From an uncultured Oscillospiraceae bacterium (GTDB taxonomy: Bacteria > Bacillota > Clostridia > Oscillospirales > Acutalibacteraceae), in contig UQQT01000048.1 of the NCBI GenBank assembly GCA_900543395.1, positions 1 through 16,244 on the forward strand: 16,244 bases of DNA. Direction: 5' to 3'. The notes under the pieces were generated by a model. The model ran no database searches. It was not told the origin of the DNA and saw nothing but the letters and a program-made list of their open reading frames with translations. Position 1 is the first letter of the stretch; every line of letters starts with the position of its first letter. Made by a program: the position numbers and the translations under genes. Shown in pieces: positions 1-5,224 of the stretch.

Positions 1-1
1 G

Positions 2-352
2 AGGTATGTTTTTATACCTAAGGAGTTAAAAAGAAAGCTGCTCCGCTATTCTAAGGAGCAGAATATTAAATCGGGTATGATATTTGTAACGCGTACCGGT
101 AAAGCGGTGAACAGAACTAATGTCTGGCGCGATATGAAAAATCTGTGCAAAGACGCAGGGGTAAAACCCGAAAAAGTTTTCCCGCATAACTTACGACATT
201 TGTTTGCAAGAACGTTTTATAACATAGATAAGGATATAGCAAAGCTCGCGGATATATTAGGTCATTCGAGTATAGACACAACGAGAATATATATAATCTC
301 CACCGGTGCGGAGCATAGAAGATTAATCGAAAAAATGAAGCTGATATTATAA
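2..352 (+). CDS. Tyrosine recombinase/phage-type integrase, C-terminal part (5' end cut by window edge)
   Basis: The frame is open from base 2, upstream of the first ATG at 77, so this is the 3' end of a longer gene. The translation carries the C-terminal catalytic half of the tyrosine recombinase family: the HNLRH box (second catalytic Arg with its His partner), then LGHSSIDTTRIYI, which holds the LGH motif, the TT pair and the nucleophilic Tyr. The first catalytic Arg and the N-terminal DNA-binding domain lie off the window. The family cuts DNA through a 3'-phosphotyrosine and performs integration, excision, dimer resolution or inversion. The gene stops 24 bp before the left arm of a perfect 23-bp inverted repeat, with no other gene between. 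I therefore infer an invertase acting on that switch, but a recombinase serving another element cannot be excluded from this fragment. Confidence 0.9.
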   Translation, partial: RYVFIPKELKRKLLRYSKEQNIKSGMIFVTRTGKAVNRTNVWRDMKNLCKDAGVKPEKVFPHNLRHLFARTFYNIDKDIAKLADILGHSSIDTTRIYIISTGAEHRRLIEKMKLIL

Positions 353-375
353 AAATGCCGCCGAAAATAACGACG

Positions 376-398
376 ACATAATCGGTATTATGTTGTAA
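376..398 (+). repeat. Left arm of perfect 23-bp inverted repeat (inverton IR-L)
   Basis: Bases 376-398 are the exact reverse complement of 611-633 (23 of 23). The arm is itself an imperfect palindrome: ACATAAT, centre CGGT, ATTATGT. Such a half-site/spacer/half-site layout is what tyrosine recombinases bind. The centre is asymmetric (CGGT here, ACCG in the right arm), which gives the two sites opposite polarity. Recombination between them should invert the intervening DNA rather than delete it. Confidence 0.92.
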
Positions 399-440
399 TG
401 ATAAAACGGCATGTGTGTGATATCTTGCCGTTGCGGTATT

Positions 441-469
441 ATTATAGCGGATATTGGCAAAGATTTCAA
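441..469 (-). promoter_or_regulatory. Near-consensus sigma-A-type promoter inside the invertible segment, pointing left
   Basis: On the minus strand, -35 TTGAAA (464-469), exactly 17 bp, then -10 TATAAT (441-446). The predicted start is near 432-434, right at the base of the 405-432 hairpin. In the sequenced orientation it reads out through the left arm and into the 3' end of the recombinase gene in antisense. No minus-strand gene lies in front of it in the window, so its position makes sense mainly if the segment can flip. Confidence 0.85.
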
Positions 470-519
470 GCAAAATGCAATAAAATTATTTAAAAATGTA
501 AAATTTGAGTAACACGAAT

Positions 520-560
520 AAGCCCTTTTTCAAAATTAAGAAAAAAGGCTTTATTTTTCT
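520..560 (+). terminator. Rho-independent terminator inside the invertible segment
   Basis: Stem of 11 bp with one mismatch (AAGCCCTTTTT at 520-530, AAAAAAGGCTT at 541-551), a 10-nt loop and the T-rich tail TTATTTTT. The tail is on the rightward side, so in the present orientation it blocks readthrough from the recombinase toward the gene at 659. After inversion it would face the other way. Confidence 0.72.
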
Positions 561-610
561 GTCATGTTTTTGAGTAATACAGGACGGGTTTTATTTTTAT
601 TGCTGTAACT

Positions 611-633
611 TTACAACATAATACCGATTATGT
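611..633 (+). repeat. Right arm of perfect 23-bp inverted repeat (inverton IR-R)
   Basis: Exact reverse complement of 376-398. Including flanking bases, the site reads TTACAACATAAT, ACCG, ATTATGTTATAA, that is 12-bp half-sites matching at 11 of 12 positions around a 4-bp centre. It ends 25 bp before the ATG at 659 and 12 bp before the ribosome binding site, the usual place for a switch that controls transcription of the next gene. Confidence 0.92.
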
Positions 634-658
634 TATAAAACTAAAGGGAGATGCAGAC

Positions 659-1873
659 ATGAAATGTAAACAATGCGGTTCTGAATTTGAGGGAAAATTT
701 TGTCCCGAGTGCGGCGCAAAAGCCGAACCCGAAATACAGAATCAACAACAGTCACAGCCCGCTGCCGGTTATAATAATGTTAACAGTCAATATAATAGCA
801 GTGAGCCTGCAAAATCAAAAAACGAGATTAAAAAGAAAAAGCCGATATATAAAAAATGGTGGTTCTATTTGATTATTGTCGTAGCAGTTGCTGCCGTATT
901 CATCACGTCCGTTTCAAAATCAGCAAGCAAGGATAAAAAAATAGTCTGGAGCGATATCGAATTAAACGAAATGCTGCCCGAGCTGCCCGTAAAGAAAGGC
1001 AATGTTTTAACAAATACCGAAGATGAGTTTTCTTTGCGCTGCGATAAAATTTCGAACGAAGAATATAAGAGTTATGTGGAATCATGCATAGCTTGGGGAT
1101 ATGACATAGATCCCGAAAAAGATGAGAATTCTTATAAAGCGTATAATTCGAACGGATATTTGTTAAGTTTAAGCCGAATCGGAGATAGTTTTCACATTGA
1201 TCTGAATGCTCCGGTCGCATTTGAGGATATTGTCTGGCCGGGCGGAACAATCGGTTCTGCCGTCCCTGTTCCTGATTCGTTAAAAGGAAAATTCTCGTAT
1301 GAGGGCGACAGCGGATTCTTTGTTTACATAGGAGATACAACAAGAGAAGCTTACAACGACTATGTCGTGAAATGCTCCGACGCGGGATTTAACGTAGGCT
1401 ATAATAAGGGCGATTCTTTTTATCAGGCTAAAAACGAAGCCGGAATTGATTTAAGAATAGAGTTCGAAGGCAATAATACAATGACGGTTAAAGCGTCTGC
1501 TTCCGAAACCGGTGTAACGCCGACGACCGAAAAAACAGCACAGACGACCGCTCCGGCCGTAACGACGGCTGCGACAACAAAAAATTCGAATAATGAAGAA
1601 CTTGTCGACGGTATGCGCAAAGATTTTAAAGAGGCTATGGACAGCTACGAATCGTTTATGAACGAATATGTCGAATTTATGAAAAAGTATAATGCGAATC
1701 CGAGCGATTTGAGTTTGCTTGCCGATTATTCAAGTTTTATGAGCAGGTATGCCGATTTTGTTAAAAAGTTCGACAGCTGGGAAAATCAAGATTTGAATAC
1801 GAAAGAAAGCGCGTACTATATTGACGTACAGGCAAGAGTCAGCAAAAAACTGCTTGAGGTTGCAGATCAGTAA
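659..1873 (+). CDS. Zinc-ribbon, single-pass membrane protein with duplicated outer domain (DUF6591-like)
   Basis: A 404-aa protein with ATG start, GGGAG 8 nt upstream. Order of parts: N-terminal zinc ribbon with C3, C6, C15, C18 (two CxxC knuckles); Gln/Asn-rich linker; basic stretch and one membrane span at about 67-86; two related domains at about 97-185 and 192-281, both opening with IVW and sharing the pattern (Y)xxYVxxCxxxGF/Y; a Thr-rich linker (286-308); and a helical C-terminal part (about 313-404) rich in Tyr/Phe/Met. From memory this architecture resembles clostridial zinc-ribbon/DUF6591 proteins, but I cannot verify the family number. Positive-inside reasoning puts the zinc ribbon in the cytoplasm and the rest outside. 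Function is unknown. It lies directly downstream of the putative invertible promoter, so its expression is probably phase-variable. It ends at a terminator shared with the convergent gene. Confidence 0.9.
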   Translation: MKCKQCGSEFEGKFCPECGAKAEPEIQNQQQSQPAAGYNNVNSQYNSSEPAKSKNEIKKKKPIYKKWWFYLIIVVAVAAVFITSVSKSASKDKKIVWSDIELNEMLPELPVKKGNVLTNTEDEFSLRCDKISNEEYKSYVESCIAWGYDIDPEKDENSYKAYNSNGYLLSLSRIGDSFHIDLNAPVAFEDIVWPGGTIGSAVPVPDSLKGKFSYEGDSGFFVYIGDTTREAYNDYVVKCSDAGFNVGYNKGDSFYQAKNEAGIDLRIEFEGNNTMTVKASASETGVTPTTEKTAQTTAPAVTTAATTKNSNNEELVDGMRKDFKEAMDSYESFMNEYVEFMKKYNANPSDLSLLADYSSFMSRYADFVKKFDSWENQDLNTKESAYYIDVQARVSKKLLEVADQ

Positions 1874-1889
1874 ATTTAATATGAAAATT

Positions 1890-1912
1890 CCCCGAATCGC
1901 AGTGATTCGGGG
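1890..1912. terminator. Bidirectional intrinsic terminator between convergent genes
   Basis: Perfect 9-bp GC-rich stem (CCCCGAATC, loop GCAGT, GATTCGGGG) between the stop at 1873 and the stop at 1940. The minus-strand side is followed by AATTTT, so it serves the leftward transporter gene best. The plus side has only an A/T-rich tail. Confidence 0.8.
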
Positions 1913-1939
1913 ATAAATTATTGCCTTAAATTTGATTGA

Positions 1940-3406
1940 TTATTCCGCGGTTTCTGCTGCGGGCGCGTCGTTTGACGCATATGAGGCTCTCTGTTTCATC
2001 AGCGCTTCATGAACGTCGGACTTGGTTTTGCCGGTGAATTTGTAGAAGAAGTAGGGGACTCCGGCAAGGAACATCATAAGACCGTGGAAAATGGTGTAGA
2101 AGAACAGCATCCATATCTTTGTTTTAAGCGACTGCATTGTTCCGTCGGAGAGTCCCTGGATGTAGCCGCAGATTGAATTTTCGCCGTAAAGAATTTTCGG
2201 AGCAAGACCGGAGGCTATCGTGCTGCTTATCGTAGTGAATACGCTGACAACGAACGCGAGGGAAGCGTCCAGTCTCTTGCCTGTCTTTAGCTCGATATCC
2301 TCGAGAACGTCCGCCTGGAACATATTGGGCAGAAGGTTCGACGCGCCGAACTGAAGACCTATGAGGAACAGGCAGAGTATAAAAACTATCTGAAGCGGAC
2401 CGCCGCTCTTTTCCTGATTGAAATATATATATCCTACGCCGAACGCCATGGTATTGATTATAAGAGAATAGCATCCGCTGGCGATGTATAGAACCTTTGA
2501 GTTGAATTTTTTAAGCAGGAAGTTGATTATTAGCATGCCGACGGCGGTTCCTATTCCGGTGGGGAGACCGAAAAGAAGGAATTTGCTCGAATCGCCGAGA
2601 AGAGCCGCTGCGAGGAATACGCCCATGAAGTTTGCGATTCCGCGGAAGTTTTTAAGAAATTCCGATACGATAATCGTCCACGCATATTTGTTTTTGATAA
2701 TATCCATGAAGCCCTCAAGCGGGTTTTTCTTTTCGTTCGCATATTCAATGCGTTCTTTTGAAATCTTCATTCCGCCGAGCATGGTGAGAGTTCCGATAAC
2801 ACCGCTCAAACCGGCGCAGACAAGGTACTGCATGGATTTATTGTCTTTCCATATAAGACCTAAAACGAGGACGATAACAAGGGACGCCGAGTTGCCGACC
2901 GCCGATACGATGCTTCTGAATGACATAACGGTGTCGCGTTCTTTTAAATTCGGAGTCATAACTACGGCAACGCTGTTGATGGAGTTTCCGAATATATTCA
3001 TTATACCCCAAAGCACACCGACGGTTATAACGTATACCATTAAAAACGCGCCCGAAAGCTCCTTGGGAATCCAGAAGTTCATAAACAGCAGTATGCCCAT
3101 AGGAATGGCCGCTATCATTACAAGAGGTCTGAATTTACCGTGTTTTCCGATTTTTCTGCCGTCGATATACATAACTATAAAGAAGTTAAGTATAAACGGA
3201 ATGACGCTCGTCATAATGTTGAACAGCGACATCTGCGAATCGGTCAGCTTTACGACGTCGACGAGATTCGCGCTTCTGAACGAGCCTATCATTCCTGTCA
3301 TGTTTGTAAAGAAAAATACCGAAATCAGGTACCATATAAACTCGCCCTTGCCGACAAGCTTATCATTCGCGCCCGCTGAGGGAGCTTTTTTTGCCAATGA
3401 AGCCAT
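1940..3406 (-). CDS. GPH-family (glycoside-pentoside-hexuronide:cation) symporter, MFS
   Basis: A 488-aa polytopic membrane protein with about 12 hydrophobic segments. GPH hallmarks are visible: DGRKIGKHGKFRPLV after the second span (family form D+t+t+WG+fRP) and ADVLEDIELKTGKRLDASL in the second half (family form aDvvDyxelkTGkR). The family couples uptake of glycosides, pentoses or hexuronides to Na+ or H+. The substrate cannot be read from sequence. ATG at 3406 is preferred over the in-frame GTG at 3415, because AAGGAG abuts that GTG but lies 8 nt before the ATG. The gene starts 25 bp after the phosphoesterase stop on the same strand, so the two are probably one transcript. The Ala/Glu-rich C-terminal tail is cytoplasmic by prediction. 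Confidence 0.92.
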   Translation of the reverse strand: MASLAKKAPSAGANDKLVGKGEFIWYLISVFFFTNMTGMIGSFRSANLVDVVKLTDSQMSLFNIMTSVIPFILNFFIVMYIDGRKIGKHGKFRPLVMIAAIPMGILLFMNFWIPKELSGAFLMVYVITVGVLWGIMNIFGNSINSVAVVMTPNLKERDTVMSFRSIVSAVGNSASLVIVLVLGLIWKDNKSMQYLVCAGLSGVIGTLTMLGGMKISKERIEYANEKKNPLEGFMDIIKNKYAWTIIVSEFLKNFRGIANFMGVFLAAALLGDSSKFLLFGLPTGIGTAVGMLIINFLLKKFNSKVLYIASGCYSLIINTMAFGVGYIYFNQEKSGGPLQIVFILCLFLIGLQFGASNLLPNMFQADVLEDIELKTGKRLDASLAFVVSVFTTISSTIASGLAPKILYGENSICGYIQGLSDGTMQSLKTKIWMLFFYTIFHGLMMFLAGVPYFFYKFTGKTKSDVHEALMKQRASYASNDAPAAETAE

Positions 3407-3431
3407 GGGATTCACTCCTTAGTATCAATAA

Positions 3432-4799
3432 TTATTTTCTGTTAATTTTTATTACCGTATTATAATCTCTTTGAAGCTCGTCGCCGATTAACGACAGTAC
3501 GAATCCTTTTAAATCGGCGAACAGGGGATTCGATTTTCCCGCCTTTTTCTCGATTATCTTAGTAATCGGGGAAAGTCTGTCCATAAGCTTCGACATGGCG
3601 TTGTATACGGGCGTCCCTCGGATATAAGGTTCATTGCCGACGAAAATATTTCTCGCAAGCTCGACTCCGATATTCTTAACGAGTACGTGTTCAAGACTCT
3701 TGTCAACTTTAAACATCAGCATTTTTCCGAGCCTGCCGACGGTCAGTCTGTTGAGAAGCCCGCCCGCGAATTTTACGGGAATCTCCAGCTTTTCTTTTCC
3801 TTTCGTTCCGCCGAATCTCGCACAGAACGCGTCGAAATCGTATGCCATTGCGTCGATGATATCTGTTATGACTGTGTTAAAACGCTTTTTCAGATAATCA
3901 TGCGCGCTCAGCCCGCCGGTATCGTAATCAAAGCTTTCGAGCGTATATGAATTTATGTTGGCAAGATTATTATTAAACGTAACTTTTCTGTAAGCACACG
4001 GGCATCCGACGATACAGCCCGTCTGAACGTCGGTTATTATATTTCCGTTTTTCGTTGTATAGTCCGTGACAGCCTGCGCGTGCATGTGACCCGTGAAAAT
4101 GAGCTCAAGTCCCGCATCAGCCAATATATCCGCTGTCTTCTGCCAGTCGGTAAGGTGTGTGTCGTCAATAAATTCCATGACGGGCGAAAACGGGAGCAGG
4201 GGATAGTGCGTCATTGCAAATATGTAATCGCCGGCGTCCTTTGCCTTTTTAATTTCGTTTACAGCCCATTCAAGCTGCGAGGGGTAAAGTCCCTTAAAGC
4301 TTTTGCAGTCGCCGTCGCAGTTTAACGCGAGAAGCCTTATGCCGTCCGCTATCCGTGCTACGTACGACATTGTTTCGCTGTGTTCGCTTATTGCCGAATC
4401 GAAACCGAAATCACGGTAAAAATCGCGAAGCTCGCTCCTGTCCATGCCCTTGACGGGAATCATTTTATCCCCTTCAAATTCACACGGATTTTCCGCATAA
4501 TCGTGGCGGGCGGTGATAAGATATATCTTTTTGCCGCGCTCTTTTAATTCGTACATCTTCTGTCGGATTCCTACATGGCTTTGATATTCGCCCCTGTAAA
4601 CAAGGTCGCCCGGAATGAGAATAACTTCGGTATCTTTATCGTCAGCCAGCAATGAAAAGCACTTGTCTATAATTGCTGGCGTTTCCGCTATGCATTTCTG
4701 ATCGGAACGGCTGCGTGCTTCGTATGCCGGACCCTCGCTTTTGAACGAGGGGTCATAGTAGTGCAGGTCGGTTACAAGATAAAAGCTGAAGGTGTTCAC
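3432..4799 (-). CDS. Calcineurin-like metallophosphoesterase with atypical GNHD motif
   Basis: A 455-aa protein starting at GTG 4799, with AAAGGAGG 6 nt upstream. A longer frame reaching 4979 runs through the promoter region and is not credible. Metallophosphoesterase motifs in order: D11-x-H13 (TDLHY), G64-D65 (IPGDLV), A97-R98-H99-D100 where the family has GNH(D/E), T197-H198-Y-P (family GHxP), and G237-H-M-H240. The Arg at 98 replaces the metal-binding Asn, which is unusual for an otherwise complete two-metal site. No signal peptide is seen, so it is probably cytoplasmic. The C-terminal ~190 residues form a helical extension I do not recognise. The substrate is unknown. The pairing with a downstream GPH symporter hints at processing of an imported phosphorylated or glycosidic compound, which is inference only. 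Confidence 0.85.
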   Translation of the reverse strand: MNTFSFYLVTDLHYYDPSFKSEGPAYEARSRSDQKCIAETPAIIDKCFSLLADDKDTEVILIPGDLVYRGEYQSHVGIRQKMYELKERGKKIYLITARHDYAENPCEFEGDKMIPVKGMDRSELRDFYRDFGFDSAISEHSETMSYVARIADGIRLLALNCDGDCKSFKGLYPSQLEWAVNEIKKAKDAGDYIFAMTHYPLLPFSPVMEFIDDTHLTDWQKTADILADAGLELIFTGHMHAQAVTDYTTKNGNIITDVQTGCIVGCPCAYRKVTFNNNLANINSYTLESFDYDTGGLSAHDYLKKRFNTVITDIIDAMAYDFDAFCARFGGTKGKEKLEIPVKFAGGLLNRLTVGRLGKMLMFKVDKSLEHVLVKNIGVELARNIFVGNEPYIRGTPVYNAMSKLMDRLSPITKIIEKKAGKSNPLFADLKGFVLSLIGDELQRDYNTVIKINRK

Positions 4800-4823
4800 G
4801 GAACGCCTCCTTTTATTTTTTAG

Positions 4824-4852
4824 ATTACAGTATATAAAATACCATATTTCAA
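4824..4852 (-). promoter_or_regulatory. Promoter for the phosphoesterase-symporter pair
   Basis: Minus strand -35 TTGAAA (4847-4852), 17 bp, -10 TGTAAT (4824-4829), about 14 bp before the ribosome binding site. An overlapping alternative is TTGCAA, 17 bp, TATTTT slightly upstream. Either would drive the phosphoesterase and then the symporter. Confidence 0.6.
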
Positions 4853-4960
4853 ACGATTTTGCAACATAATGATGAAAAAAACAATTAGTAAAATATAAAT
4901 TTTTATTGTAATCCACAAGAATGTGATTATTTAGAGACAAACAACATATATGTGTATAAA

Positions 4961-4994
4961 AAAGACGCCGTAAAATCAAATTTACAGCGTCTTT
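4961..4994 (-). terminator. Strong intrinsic terminator, leftward
   Basis: 14-bp stem with one mismatch (4961-4974 with 4981-4994), loop ATCAAA, followed on the minus strand by a run of T. It would end leftward transcripts coming from thrS across 5000-5224, and it insulates the phosphoesterase promoter. On the plus side the tail is TGTGTTTTA, so weak rightward function is possible. Confidence 0.8.
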
Positions 4995-5021
4995 GTGTTT
5001 TATAGTTTATTTTTTTATGAC
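4993..5021 (+). promoter_or_regulatory. Weak candidate promoter for a rightward small RNA
   Basis: TTGTGT (4993-4998), 17 bp, TATGAC (5016-5021) on the plus strand, just before the hairpin-rich stretch. Both boxes deviate from consensus and overlap the terminator hairpin, so this is only a candidate. Confidence 0.3.
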
Positions 5022-5027
5022 GGTTGG

Positions 5028-5174
5028 ATTGTGCAGGAGGGAATAGGTAAAAACGTTCGGAATGAATCAATCGAACCTCAACCGTCGTCCGAAACGGCGG
5101 TTGAGGCTTGCCCGACGGCGTACAAAAGTACTCCGAGGGTGAGAGTGGTTCATAGCAAAAAGCAAACCTTTTTT
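5028..5174 (+). ncRNA. Unassigned hairpin-rich stretch, possible structured small RNA
   Basis: A gene-free stretch with three successive hairpins. First, GTTCG (5055-5059) pairs with CGAAC (5072-5076). Second, a 13-bp stem (5076-5088 with 5094-5106, loop CCGAA) is perfect if one U-G pair is allowed. Third, an interrupted stem at 5111-5139 (CCC, CGG, GTAC with loop AAAA, GTAC, CCG, GGG). It ends in AACC plus six T. The wobble in the second stem works only if the plus strand is transcribed (it becomes C-A on the other strand), and the T-run also favours plus. I could not match it to RNase P, SRP RNA, tmRNA or a common riboswitch. The alternatives are an unidentified 6S-like RNA or the structured 3' region of the thrS transcript. 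Confidence 0.4.
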
Positions 5175-5224
5175 ATATAATTATTTTTGCGGTCCGGGCG
5201 TTTTTAACATTCCCGTAATTTATA

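Larger units (their letters stand above)
399..610. other. Putative invertible promoter segment (212 bp, gene-free)
   Basis: This is the DNA between the two arms of the inverted repeat. It contains no credible gene. It holds a strong leftward promoter (441-469), a 7-bp hairpin at the predicted 5' end of its transcript (AACGGCA at 405-411 with TGCCGTT at 426-432) and a rightward terminator (520-560). Inversion would map position x to 1009-x. The -10 would land near 563-568 and the transcript start near 575, reading through the right arm into the gene at 659 with a leader of about 84 nt. The present orientation therefore looks OFF for that gene. A weak rightward alternative (TTGAGT at 570-575, 16 bp, TATTTT at 592-597) could give basal expression. 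Inversion itself is inferred, not observed. Confidence 0.75.

Noticed and set aside
376..633. attL/attR of an integrated element
   Set aside because: The repeats are inverted, not direct, and enclose only 212 bp of regulatory DNA, so inversion fits and integration/excision does not.
2484..3422. Long plus-strand open frame (312 codons) opposite the symporter
   Set aside because: It is antisense to a convincing GPH symporter, has no ribosome binding site, and its translation resembles no protein. It exists because of codon bias on the other strand.
4800..4979. Upstream extension of the phosphoesterase to 4979
   Set aside because: The extension covers the A/T-rich promoter region and a terminator loop. 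The GTG at 4799 has an excellent AAAGGAGG and begins the conserved DxH strand.
5141..5174. PreQ1-I-like sequence (GGTTC...AGCAAAAAGC)
   Set aside because: Only a superficial resemblance. The P1 stem and the A-rich tail pairing of preQ1-I cannot be formed, and no queuosine gene follows.
4995..5180. 61-codon plus-strand frame in the thrS-phosphoesterase gap
   Set aside because: No ribosome binding site before the ATG, composition is odd, and the region is better explained by RNA hairpins.
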